Below, one piece after another: positions 34,880 to 42,793 of a stretch of DNA of 64,000 nucleotides. Source of the DNA: Halorubellus sp. JP-L1 (lineage in GTDB: Archaea; Halobacteriota; Halobacteria; Halobacteriales; Natrialbaceae); NCBI RefSeq assembly GCF_011440375.1, contig NZ_JAAOIR010000001.1, forward strand, positions 1,178,001-1,242,000. The letters are read 5' to 3'. Below the pieces are notes generated by a model. That model saw only the letters and a program-made list of their open reading frames with translations. It had not been told where the DNA came from and did no database searches. The stretch's first letter is position 1. Each line of letters begins with the position of its first letter. The position numbers and the translations under genes were made by a program.

Positions 34880-35686
34880 ATGGCCGACCACTCGCAGTCG
34901 GACGCGGACGTCCTCCGGAGCAAACGCAACGCGACGCGCTACCAGATCCTCGTGCAGATCGCGGAGCGTCAGCCGGCGGTCAGCCAGCAGGAGATCGCGG
35001 ACGAGATCGGCGTGACCGCGCAGGCCGTGAGCGACTACCTCCAGGGGCTCGTCGAGGAGGGGTTCGTCGTGAAGGAGGGCCGCGGCCGGTACGAGGTGAC
35101 GAAGGAGGGCGTGGACTGGCTCATCGGGCAGACCGACGGGCTCCGCGAGTACGTGAGTCACGTCGCGGACGACGTCATCGGGCAGGTCGAGGTCGAGACG
35201 GTGGTCGCACGGACCGACGTCTCGGAGGGCGAGACGGTGTCGGTGACGATGCGCGATGGCGTCCAGCGCGCCATCGCGGGCGACGCCGGCAGTGCAACTG
35301 CGGTTGCGGTGACCGACGCCGCGGCGGGCGAGGACGTCGGCGTGACGAACTTCGAGGGCGTCGTCGACTACGAGCTCGGGTCGGTGACGGTCGTGTCCGT
35401 GCCGCGCGTGCAGGACGGCGGGAGTCGCGCGGTCGACATCGAGCGCGTCCGGTCGCTCGCCGACGACCACGACCTGCTCGCGACCGCCGGCACGGAGGCG
35501 TACGTCGCCGCGGGTCGCGCCGACCTCACGCCGGACGTCCGGTTCGGGACGGCCGCGGCCGTCCAGGAGGCCGCGACGAAGGGCCTGTCCGTCCTCCTGC
35601 TCGCGGCGACTGCGGAACTGAGCGCGCACACCGACCGCCTGCGGGACGCGAACATCTCCTACGAGGTCGTCGACCCCGCGGACTGA
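34880..35686 (+). CDS. MarR-type winged-helix regulator (DUF7839-like)
   Basis: A 268-residue protein. Residues 12-75 form a winged helix-turn-helix (YQILVQIAERQPAVSQQEIA, VTAQAVSDYLQGLVEEGFV, GRYEVTKEGVDWL). The remainder (about 90-268) is an alpha/beta domain with VVARTDVSEGETVSVTMRDG and a TAELSAHTDRL helix, probably ligand-sensing. It resembles uncharacterised haloarchaeal regulators. It diverges from the PhzF-like gene and may regulate it; this is only positional. An AT-rich box (GGTACTTGTT) precedes it. Confidence 0.75.
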   Translation: MADHSQSDADVLRSKRNATRYQILVQIAERQPAVSQQEIADEIGVTAQAVSDYLQGLVEEGFVVKEGRGRYEVTKEGVDWLIGQTDGLREYVSHVADDVIGQVEVETVVARTDVSEGETVSVTMRDGVQRAIAGDAGSATAVAVTDAAAGEDVGVTNFEGVVDYELGSVTVVSVPRVQDGGSRAVDIERVRSLADDHDLLATAGTEAYVAAGRADLTPDVRFGTAAAVQEAATKGLSVLLLAATAELSAHTDRLRDANISYEVVDPAD

Positions 35687-35787
35687 CCGACGCCGACACT
35701 CGCGCGACGGGCAGCAGGGAGACGCCGACTCGAGAGCGATTCCTGGCGGCGACGTATTGAAGACGTAGCATCCAGTTACTGGCGTGC

Positions 35788-36015
35788 ATGGCGAGATACG
35801 GCTTCTTGCGTGGGTGGAACTGTCCGCGTTGCGACGGGGAGACGGAGATATTCTACGAACCCGGTCCGGATCCCGCGACGCGCCGCTGCGGGTGGCGGTG
35901 TCCGCGAGAGGACTGTCAGGCGATCGGGTTCGGGTTCGAGTCCCGGCGTCGCGCTCGGGTCGCGCTCCGCGAGTACCGCGAGCGGTTCGCGCACGAGCGC
36001 CGCGAGTACCGCTGA
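35788..36015 (+). CDS. 75-residue zinc-ribbon protein
   Basis: A basic haloarchaeal miniprotein: MARYGFLRGWNCPRCDGET then RRCGWRCPREDCQAIGFGFES. Cys residues at 12, 15, 33, 37 and 42 include two likely zinc pairs. The C-terminal third is Arg-rich helix (RARVALREYRERFAHERREY). Basic charge is unusual for this proteome and fits nucleic-acid or ribosome contact, which is inference. Confidence 0.7.
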   Translation: MARYGFLRGWNCPRCDGETEIFYEPGPDPATRRCGWRCPREDCQAIGFGFESRRRARVALREYRERFAHERREYR

Positions 36016-36056
36016 GCGGCCTCCCGCGGGTCGACGCGCGACGCCCTCGCGACGCG

Positions 36057-36218
36057 TCAGCCGCCGCTGGTCGTGTCTGTGCTCCCGCACTCGGGGCACT
36101 GCATCAGGTCCCCGAGCGTGGGATGGACTGCGGTCTCCCAGACGTCGGCGCCGACCTCGGCGCTGAAGCCGCAGTTCTTGCATGTGGTTCGAGCGGGTTG
36201 GACGGTGTCTTGCGCCAT
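36057..36218 (-). CDS. 53-residue zinc-ribbon protein
   Basis: A 53-residue protein starting MAQDTVQPARTTCKNCGFSA. It has two CxxC pairs (CKNC at 13-16, CPEC at 41-44), a rubredoxin/zinc-ribbon layout with a short VHPTLGDLMQ in between. Related zinc ribbons are widespread in haloarchaea without known role. It is convergent with the preceding 75-residue zinc-ribbon gene. Confidence 0.7.
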   Translation of the reverse strand: MAQDTVQPARTTCKNCGFSAEVGADVWETAVHPTLGDLMQCPECGSTDTTSGG

Positions 36219-36303
36219 ACCAGCTCTATGTTGCGTGGTAGCATAGGGATTCTGTCGGGTGGTCGGGCGCGACGACTCTCGCCGGAGACCGACGGGTGGG
36301 GCG

Positions 36304-36972
36304 TCAGGCGGCGTCGGGGAGTGCGTCGAGCACCCACTGGACGTACTCGTCGCGGCGCTCGGAGGCGAACAACTCGTGGCCACCGTCGTACGCCGTCCGC
36401 TGGTCCTCGGGGGCGTGTGCTTCGATCGCGCGCGGGTCGACGACGCGGTCCGTTGGCGTGTAGAAGACGTGGTCCTCGGGATCGAGGTCGGGGAGCGAGC
36501 GCTGGGCGGCGCGAATCGTCTGGATCCACTTCGGGGCGACGCGGTTCGGGGCGGTCGCGTCCGCGGCGGTCGCGAGCCCGCCGAGGTCCTCGGGGTCGAC
36601 GCTGATGGGGAGGAACGGCGTGGCGACGGGGAGCGCGAGCAGTGGTTCGACGACGATGGGGAGGTCGTGCATCCCCCACCACGGACTCAGGTAGACCGCG
36701 GGCGGGTCCGGGTCGGCGTGCGCGAGCGCGAGGCCGCCCATCGAGTGCGCGAGGACGACGGGGTCGTCGAGTCCGTCGAGGAACTCGCGAACGGGGGCGA
36801 CGCAGTCGCGCTGGAAGTCCGGGGTCGTCGTCGGCAACTCGACGGCGTGCACGCGGTAGCCGGCGTCGACGAGTCTGTCGACGAACCAGCGCTCGTGCCG
36901 GCTCTCGACGACGTTCCCCCACCCCATCACCCACGCGAGGTCGCGGTCGCTCCCGAACGCGTCCACTTGCAT
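36304..36972 (-). CDS. Alpha/beta hydrolase (RBBP9/YdeN-like)
   Basis: A 222-residue hydrolase. The nucleophile elbow is AHSMGG, with the Ser in the GxSxG-like AHSMG context; the oxyanion region is VMGWGNV at the N terminus, and the likely catalytic Asp and His are in YTPTDRVVDP and YDGGHELFA. The start at ATG 36972 gives a normal N terminus. Size and layout fit small serine hydrolases; the substrate is unknown. Confidence 0.82.
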   Translation of the reverse strand: MQVDAFGSDRDLAWVMGWGNVVESRHERWFVDRLVDAGYRVHAVELPTTTPDFQRDCVAPVREFLDGLDDPVVLAHSMGGLALAHADPDPPAVYLSPWWGMHDLPIVVEPLLALPVATPFLPISVDPEDLGGLATAADATAPNRVAPKWIQTIRAAQRSLPDLDPEDHVFYTPTDRVVDPRAIEAHAPEDQRTAYDGGHELFASERRDEYVQWVLDALPDAA

Positions 36973-37144
36973 GCCACGGCCTGCGACCGCGAGCCCGGTA
37001 TCTCTTTGGGCGAGTCGGCGCCGGCACCGCCGGTCTGGCTGGCGGTCAGAGGGTCGGACCCGGTGGTTCATACCCAGTCTGGTCGGTCCCGCCGCGCCGG
37101 GAATCGACGGCACCCTTTTCGTGGTACGTCTCGACGTAGCATGC

Positions 37145-37585
37145 ATGGGCGATACCGACTCTCACCGGCTCGACGACGACGCGCTGGACGCGGTGCTGAG
37201 CACGGGCGGCGTCGGCGTGCTCGCGTTCGCCAGCGGCGCCGACGACCCCCCGCACTCGGTGCCAGTCTCCTACGGGTACGACGCCGAGACCGAGTCGCTA
37301 TTCTTCCGGCTCGCCGTCGGCGGCGACAGCACGAAGGCGGAACTCCTCGACGCCCCGGCGACGTTCACCGTCTACCGCGAGGGCGAGGACGGCTACGAGA
37401 GCGTCGTCGCGCAGGGGCAACTCGAGTCCATCGCCGAGGAGGACGTCGACCCGTCCGTCCTCGACGGGCTCTCGCGCGTCGACATCCCGCTGTTCGACGC
37501 GTTCGAGCGCGACACGCGTGAGATCCAGTTCGAGTTCGTCCGACTGGACGCCGCGGACGCCACCGGGAAGCGCACACTCGAGTGA
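37145..37585 (+). CDS. Pyridoxamine 5'-phosphate oxidase-like flavin-binding protein
   Basis: A 146-residue split-barrel protein. The sequence GGVGVLAFASGADDPPHSVPVSYGYD followed by SLFFRLAVGGDSTKAELL and VVAQGQLESI is the pattern of the PNPOx/F420- or FMN-binding family common in haloarchaea. It probably binds a flavin or F420; no pyridoxal pathway gene is near. ATG 37145 is preferred over longer upstream in-frame starts. Confidence 0.82.
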   Translation: MGDTDSHRLDDDALDAVLSTGGVGVLAFASGADDPPHSVPVSYGYDAETESLFFRLAVGGDSTKAELLDAPATFTVYREGEDGYESVVAQGQLESIAEEDVDPSVLDGLSRVDIPLFDAFERDTREIQFEFVRLDAADATGKRTLE

Positions 37586-37678
37586 TCGCGACGCGGTTGC
37601 GCCGGCGGCCGCGTTCGACCGTCGATTCTCGCGGCATTGGTGCGGGTTTATTACGTCGCGGGCCGTTGCGGACTCGAC

Positions 37679-39208
37679 ATGGACCAGCCGATCCGGTGGA
37701 CGCTCCCGGCGCGGACGTTCGTCGCGTTCGACGCGCCGCTGTCGGTCGCCACGGTCGACGACGGCCTCGACCCGGCCTACCGGCCGTTCCTCCGCGAGGA
37801 GGTCGGGTTCGACGCCACGGGCGATGCCGACGCGAGCGCGCTCGCCGCGGCCGCCGGCCGGCTCGCCTCGAAGGAATGGCATCCCACGTGGGGGCAGCGC
37901 TACGACCGACCGCGGGATCCCGTCGAGTTCCGGGACCTGACGCGGTTCCTGCGCGCGCTCGCCGCCGCAGACGCACGCCTCGGCGGACCCGGTGCGACCG
38001 TCGAGAGCTACCAGGACGACGCCGACTGCAGAGAGCGCGCCACCGCGGTCGCGACCGACTGCCCGGAGTGCTCGGTGCGCGAGTTCGAGACCGGCGCCGA
38101 CGACGCCGCAGCCCCCGGTGGCGGCGACGGCGGCGATGGCGGTGTCGGTGGCAAGTCGAGCGACGGCGACGGTGCGACGGCGACGATCTACGAGTGCTGC
38201 GAGCGCCATCACCGCGAACTCCACCGCGAGTACGTCGAGGCCGCTCGCGACGAGGTCGACCACCCGACGCCGTCGGAGGCGTTCGATCACGCGAACCGCC
38301 TCACCGAGGAAGCGCTCGCGATCGACGCGGCGCGCGAGATCGCGGACGTCGCCGCGTACGACCCGCACGCGGTCAGGCCGGTCGTCGACGCGGTACTGGA
38401 GGAGTTCGAGTCCCAGCGCGGCGCGGACCTCGTGAACGTCGAGTACCTCCGCGAGCTGGCGCGCGCGCTCACGCACCTCGGGCTCGTCGACGGGTCGGTG
38501 CGCGCGCGGCTCGTGCGGTCGCTCGCGGACGACGACGCCCGCATCCGGCAGGCGAGCGCGGCGGCGGTCGCGAGCCTCGCGTGGGAGCGCCCGGAGAGCC
38601 TCCTTGCAGTGGGGGACGACGCGGTGCCGACGGGGTACCTGAAGCAGGTGTTCGGCGACGACGGCGAGCCCGTGGACGAGGCACCGCTCGTCGTCCGGCA
38701 CCTCGCCGCGATGCTCGGCGAGACGGCCGTGGACTCGCGCGAGCAAGCCCTGGGCGCGCTCCGCGAGTTCGCTCGCACGCACCCGAACGCCGTCTACCCG
38801 CTCGCCGGCGAACTCCGCTCGCACCTCGCCGACGACCACCCGACGATACGCCTGTACGCGGCGGTCGCCGTCGCCGGGTCGAGCGCGCGCTACCCGGAGG
38901 TCGGCGTGGCGGCGACGGACGAACTCGAGTTCCTCGCCGCTCGCACGGGCGACCCGGCGAGCGTCCCGGCGACGTGCGCGCTCGCTTCCCTCCCCGGCGA
39001 GTCCGTCGGGCGCGCCGTCGCGGTCGACCGCGCCGTCGAGTACGCGGACCCGTCCCGGTACCCCCAGCGCGTCGTCCGCGAAGCTGTCCACGCACTGCAC
39101 GCGCTCGACGCCGCGGACGCGGTCGACCTCGAGTGGATCGCGGCGTGCGCGACCGAGAGCGCACTCGAGCACGCCGTCGACGTCGCTCGCGGCGAGATCA
39201 CCGACTGA
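37679..39208 (+). CDS. HEAT-repeat-like helical protein with Cys-rich insert
   Basis: A 509-residue protein. The first 110 residues (WTLPARTFVAFDAPLSVATV onwards) are unclassified. Residues about 110-185 contain Cys pairs (TDCPECS and YECCERHHREL) flanking a Gly/Asp-rich linker, possibly a metal site. Residues 200-500 are a run of helical repeats with Ala/Leu-rich pairs (VRARLVRSLADDDARIRQAS, LLAVGDDAV, LRSHLADDHPTIRLYAAVAV), typical of HEAT scaffolds. A protein-binding role is inferred; no partner is visible. The acetyltransferase array follows 78 bases later on the same strand. Confidence 0.7.
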   Translation: MDQPIRWTLPARTFVAFDAPLSVATVDDGLDPAYRPFLREEVGFDATGDADASALAAAAGRLASKEWHPTWGQRYDRPRDPVEFRDLTRFLRALAAADARLGGPGATVESYQDDADCRERATAVATDCPECSVREFETGADDAAAPGGGDGGDGGVGGKSSDGDGATATIYECCERHHRELHREYVEAARDEVDHPTPSEAFDHANRLTEEALAIDAAREIADVAAYDPHAVRPVVDAVLEEFESQRGADLVNVEYLRELARALTHLGLVDGSVRARLVRSLADDDARIRQASAAAVASLAWERPESLLAVGDDAVPTGYLKQVFGDDGEPVDEAPLVVRHLAAMLGETAVDSREQALGALREFARTHPNAVYPLAGELRSHLADDHPTIRLYAAVAVAGSSARYPEVGVAATDELEFLAARTGDPASVPATCALASLPGESVGRAVAVDRAVEYADPSRYPQRVVREAVHALHALDAADAVDLEWIAACATESALEHAVDVARGEITD

Positions 39209-39286
39209 GTTCTGCAGCGGCCGCGGGCGTGATACTATATCGCACGGCGACCGAATCCTTACGTCGACCGCCGAAGATGACGGCGT

Positions 39287-39913
39287 ATGGACCTCTTCCC
39301 GGACGCGTTCGAGACCGAGCGACTGCGGTACGAGCGTCTCGACGCGGCGATGGACGCGTTCGAATGCTACGAGCACATGGGAACCGACGAGTTCGAGCGC
39401 CTCAGCGAGCACATCTCGAAGGACCGTCATCACCACCCGAAGGACAGCCTCGACTACCTCGAGGAGAGCGCCGAGAAGTGGCGCGAGGGCGACCGCGCGA
39501 ACTGGGCGATGTTCCCGCGCGACGGTGAGGGAGGCGCCGGCGAGTTCGCGGGCGTCGCGAGCCTCATCCCGCTCTGGGACCGCCGGACGGCGCGCCTCGG
39601 CGTCTGGCTGCTCGAGGAGTACCAAGGTCGCGGGTACGCCGGCGAACGCGCCGACGCCCTGATCGCGCTCGCGTTCGACCGGCTCGACCTGGAACTCGTC
39701 GCCGCCGGGCACACCGACGCGAACGACGCCTCGCGGAAGGCCATCGAGAGGTACGTCGAGCGCTACGGCGGCGAGTACGAGGGCGTCCTCCGGAACTGGG
39801 TGGTGCTCGACGACGAACCGCGCGACCTCCACCGGTACTCCATCAGCGCCGCGGAGTACGATGAGGCCGGCGTCGACGTCGACCTCGCCGTCGAGGAGAC
39901 CCTGGAGGAGTAG
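39287..39913 (+). CDS. GNAT acetyltransferase, RimJ/RimL type (array member 1)
   Basis: A 208-residue acetyltransferase of the GNAT_3 group. It starts DLFPDAFETERLRYERLD, contains EFAGVASLIPLWDRRTARLG, and the acetyl-CoA pyrophosphate loop YQGRGYAGERADALI, then ANDASRKAIERYVERYGG. The closing stretch RYSISAAEYDEAG recurs in the paralogues. RimJ/RimL enzymes acetylate protein N termini or small molecules; the substrate is not visible. It begins a run of five related genes and has an AT-rich promoter upstream (ACTATATCG near 39234, CCTTACG near 39257). Confidence 0.88.
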   Translation: MDLFPDAFETERLRYERLDAAMDAFECYEHMGTDEFERLSEHISKDRHHHPKDSLDYLEESAEKWREGDRANWAMFPRDGEGGAGEFAGVASLIPLWDRRTARLGVWLLEEYQGRGYAGERADALIALAFDRLDLELVAAGHTDANDASRKAIERYVERYGGEYEGVLRNWVVLDDEPRDLHRYSISAAEYDEAGVDVDLAVEETLEE

Positions 39914-39939
39914 TCGATGCCGCGAGGACACCACCGACG

Positions 39940-40701
39940 ATGACGCTGTTCCCGGAGACGATGCGGACGCCCCGGTTGCGGTTCGAGCGACTGGACGAGG
40001 CCGTGGACGCGTTCGAGCGCTACGAGTGGACGCGGGCGAGTCGCGACGCCCGCGAGCGCGAGACGCGCTTCGTCACGGATACGCCGGACTCGCACCCGAA
40101 GGCGACCGTCGACGACCTCGGCGCCGCGCGCGAGGCGTGGGGCGACGCTGACGGGGCGAAGTGGACGATCTTCCTCCGCCCCGGCGAACCCGACGCCGGC
40201 GGCGACCCCGTCGAGGCAGGCGAGGCGCCACGCGTCTCGGACGGTCGAGCGGACGGAGTCCGCGAGACGGGCGACCGCGTGCACGTCGGCGTCGCGAGTC
40301 TCGACCCGCTCTGGGACCGACGACGCTTCCACACGGGCGTCGCGCTCCATCGACCGTACTGGGGCCGCGGGTACGCTGGCGAGCGCGCGCCCGCGCTCCT
40401 GAAGGTCGGGTTCGAGCGCCTCGACCTCGACGTCGCGTCCGTCGCGCACTTCGAGGGGAACGAGAACTCGCGCAGCCAGATGGAGTCGTGGGTCGACCGC
40501 TTCGGCGGCCAGGAGGACGGCCGGTTCCGGAACTGGGTGCCGCGCGACGACGGTGACGCGGAGCCGTGGGACCTCCGGTCATACAGCATCAGCGCCGAGA
40601 ACTACCGGGACGCGGGCGGCGCACCCGAGGTCGAACTCGACCCCGAGACGGTGCCGGTCGCGACCGACGACCCGACGGCTGTCGGCGGTGAGTCGGCGTG
40701 A
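39940..40701 (+). CDS. GNAT acetyltransferase, RimJ/RimL type (array member 2)
   Basis: A 253-residue paralogue starting at ATG 39940, 27 bases after member 1. It has TLFPETMRTPRLRFERLDEA, the CoA loop WGRGYAGERAPALLKVG, and GNENSRSQMESWVDRFGG. A Gly/Asp/Val-rich insert of about 35 residues (about 85-120) makes it longer than the others. The C-terminal 25 residues past YSISAENYRDAGG are also extra, and the final codons lie in the 38 bp repeat that leads to member 3. Confidence 0.87.
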   Translation: MTLFPETMRTPRLRFERLDEAVDAFERYEWTRASRDARERETRFVTDTPDSHPKATVDDLGAAREAWGDADGAKWTIFLRPGEPDAGGDPVEAGEAPRVSDGRADGVRETGDRVHVGVASLDPLWDRRRFHTGVALHRPYWGRGYAGERAPALLKVGFERLDLDVASVAHFEGNENSRSQMESWVDRFGGQEDGRFRNWVPRDDGDAEPWDLRSYSISAENYRDAGGAPEVELDPETVPVATDDPTAVGGESA

Positions 40702-40781
40702 CCGACCAATCGACAGCGCTCGGCGGTGAGTCGGCGTGACCGACCAATCGACAGCGCTCGGCGGTGAGTCGGCGTGACCGA
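40683..40781 (+). repeat. 38 bp coupling repeat with two 13-codon minicistrons (acetyltransferase 2/3 junction)
   Basis: Two identical 38 bp units (40698-40735 and 40736-40773) are preceded by a partial unit and followed by the start of member 3. Each begins GTGACCGACC and ends GGCGGTGAGTCGGC. The stop of member 2 overlaps GTG 40698. From there 13 codons (peptide VTDQSTALGGESA) end in a TGA overlapping GTG 40736, which encodes the same peptide. Its TGA overlaps GTG 40774, the true start of member 3. Thus three GTGA overlaps occur in a row, each with a GGCGGTGA Shine-Dalgarno-like stretch 13-16 bases before it. Confidence 0.85.
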
Positions 40782-41412
40782 TCTGTTCCCGGACGTCGTC
40801 CGCACCGACCGCTTGCGGCTCGTCCGCGAGACAGACGCGTACGTGGACCTCGCCGAGCGCTACGCGTCCCTCGCGGCCGACTCGGTGAGCGACGAGGAAG
40901 TCGAGTACGCCGGCGTGGAGACGTTCGAGCACCTCGGCGACGCTCGCGAGTACGTCGAGAGACGCGAGGACCACTGGGAGGAGCGGAGAGGGGTCGTCTA
41001 CGGCATCCGGCCGCGGGACGGCGAACGCGGTGCGGGGGAACTCGCCGGCGAAGCCGAGCTGTCGATGGACTGGCCGCAGCGAGCCGGCCACCTCTCGTGC
41101 TCTCTCCGGAAGCCGTTCTGGGGCCGCGGGTACTCGGGCGAACGCGCCGCGGCACTCATCGCGCTCGCGTTCGAGCGGTTCGACCTCGAAGTCGTCCGAA
41201 CGTGTCACGCCGTCGGGAACGAGAACTCGCGGCGCGCCGTCGAGACGTACGTCGAGCGCTTCGGCGGCGAGCGCACCGCACGGACGCGCAACGAGGGCCG
41301 GCTCGACGGCGAGCCCTGCGACCTCGTCTGGTACACCATTCCGCGGCGCGGGTACGCGGACAGCGGCGAACGCCCGCCGGTCGCGTTCCGCGACGGAGGT
41401 GCCGGCGCGTGA
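40774..41412 (+). CDS. GNAT acetyltransferase, RimJ/RimL type (array member 3)
   Basis: A 212-residue paralogue starting at GTG 40774 (TDLFPDVVRTDRLRLVRETD). The CoA loop is FWGRGYSGERAAALIALAF and the C-terminal motif is GNENSRRAVETYVERFGGER. The end (YTIPRRGYADSGERPPVAF) aligns with the other members. Its TGA overlaps the GTG of member 4. It is reached by translation through the duplicated minicistrons just upstream if coupling operates. Confidence 0.87.
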   Translation: MTDLFPDVVRTDRLRLVRETDAYVDLAERYASLAADSVSDEEVEYAGVETFEHLGDAREYVERREDHWEERRGVVYGIRPRDGERGAGELAGEAELSMDWPQRAGHLSCSLRKPFWGRGYSGERAAALIALAFERFDLEVVRTCHAVGNENSRRAVETYVERFGGERTARTRNEGRLDGEPCDLVWYTIPRRGYADSGERPPVAFRDGGAGA

Positions 41413-42056
41413 GCGCGCTGTTCGCCGACGAGATCCTGACCGAGCGGCTGCGGCTCGTCCGCGAGTCTGTCGCCGAGAGCGACCTCGGGGAGCGCTACGC
41501 GTCGCTGTCGACCGAGGCGGTCGACGACGACGAGCTCGCGTACGTCCCTGTCGAGCCGTTCGAGCACCTGCAGGACGCCCGCGAGTTCGTCGCACAACGC
41601 GAGGAGCGCATGAAGAGCGGCGACGCGGGCACGTACGTCGTCCGCCCACGTAATGGCGAACCAGGCGCTGGCGAGGTGGCCGGCGAGGCCGAGCTGTTCG
41701 CGATGTGGGACGAACGGACGGCGTTCATGACGTTCGGACTCCGGAAGCGCTTCTGGGGACGCGGGTACTCCGCGGAACGTGCCGCCGCCCTCCTCCTGCT
41801 GGCGTTCGAGCGCCTGGACCTCGATCTCGTGTCGGTCACGCACCTCGTCGAGAACGAGAACTCGCGCCGGGCCATCGAGAAGTACGTCGACCGGTTCGGC
41901 GGCGAGCGCGTCGGCCGGTTCCGGAAGATGCACGTCGTCGACGGCGAGCCAGTCGACCTCCTGCGGTACGCCATCACCGCCGCGGACTACGAGGCCAGCG
42001 GCGAGCGACCGAACTGCGAGTTCGTCTACGACGCCGATGGAGGTGCGGACGCGTGA
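41409..42056 (+). CDS. GNAT acetyltransferase, RimJ/RimL type (array member 4)
   Basis: A 215-residue paralogue from GTG 41409 (SALFADEILTERLRLVRESV), overlapping the previous stop by GTGA, with GGAGGTG six bases upstream as Shine-Dalgarno. The CoA loop is FWGRGYSAERAAALLLLAFE; ENENSRRAIEKYVDRFGGER follows. Closest in sequence to member 3 in this window. Its stop overlaps the start of member 5. Confidence 0.87.
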   Translation: MSALFADEILTERLRLVRESVAESDLGERYASLSTEAVDDDELAYVPVEPFEHLQDAREFVAQREERMKSGDAGTYVVRPRNGEPGAGEVAGEAELFAMWDERTAFMTFGLRKRFWGRGYSAERAAALLLLAFERLDLDLVSVTHLVENENSRRAIEKYVDRFGGERVGRFRKMHVVDGEPVDLLRYAITAADYEASGERPNCEFVYDADGGADA

Positions 42057-42676
42057 CCGACCTCTTCCCGCGCGTCTTCGAGACCGAGCGACTCCGGTTC
42101 GAGCGCGTCCAGCCGGAGACGCTCGACGCCCGCGAACTGTATCCGTACGTCTCCAGCGAGTCCGGGATCGCCGAGGCCACGCAGTACATGACCTGGGACC
42201 CCCACGCGCACCCGAGGGAGACGATGGAGTACGTCTCGCACGTAGGGGACGCGAACGACGCGGCCGAGAGCGGGAACTACGCGCTCTACCCGAAGCTTGG
42301 CGAAGACGGCGCCGGCGAGTTCGCGGGGAACGCCGGCCTGAGTCCGGACTGGGACCGGCGGACCGCCGAGTTCGGCATCTGGCTCCGCAAGCCGTTCTGG
42401 GGGCGCGGATACTCGGGCGAGCGCGCCGACGCGTTCGTCGAACTCGCGTTCGCGCGCCTCGGCCTCGACGCGGTCACCGTCACCGTCGTCGACGACAACG
42501 ACCGGTCGGTGCGCGCCATCGAGAAGTACGTCGACCGCTGGGGCGGCCGCCACGACGGCCACTTCCGGCACCTCCGGACGCACGGCGACGACCCAGTGAC
42601 CCTCCACCGGTACAGCATCGCGCGCAACCACTACGAGACGGCCGGCGTCGACGTCGACCTCATCGTCGTCGAGTGA
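42053..42676 (+). CDS. GNAT acetyltransferase, RimJ/RimL type (array member 5)
   Basis: A 207-residue paralogue from GTG 42053 (TDLFPRVFETERLRFERVQ), with GGAGGTG at 42040-42046 and a GTGA overlap with member 4. The CoA loop is FWGRGYSGERADAFVELAF. It lacks the NENSRR form, having DDNDRSVRAIEKYVDRWGG, and keeps the terminal HRYSIARNHYETAG. It ends the acetyltransferase array. Confidence 0.87.
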   Translation: MTDLFPRVFETERLRFERVQPETLDARELYPYVSSESGIAEATQYMTWDPHAHPRETMEYVSHVGDANDAAESGNYALYPKLGEDGAGEFAGNAGLSPDWDRRTAEFGIWLRKPFWGRGYSGERADAFVELAFARLGLDAVTVTVVDDNDRSVRAIEKYVDRWGGRHDGHFRHLRTHGDDPVTLHRYSIARNHYETAGVDVDLIVVE

Positions 42677-42793
42677 GGCGCGACGCGGCGCGGATAGCGC
42701 GACCGAGAACGCCGTCGCCCGTGCTATGCAATCGCGTGACTGGGCGGGGGCGAGTATCAAACCTCAAGCCCGACCACGGCCTCCGATGGTGCA

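Noticed and set aside
37298-39934. 878-codon minus-strand frame across the HEAT-like gene
   Set aside because: Plus-strand genes with recognisable repeats and an acetyltransferase domain explain the region; the minus frame is a codon-bias artefact.
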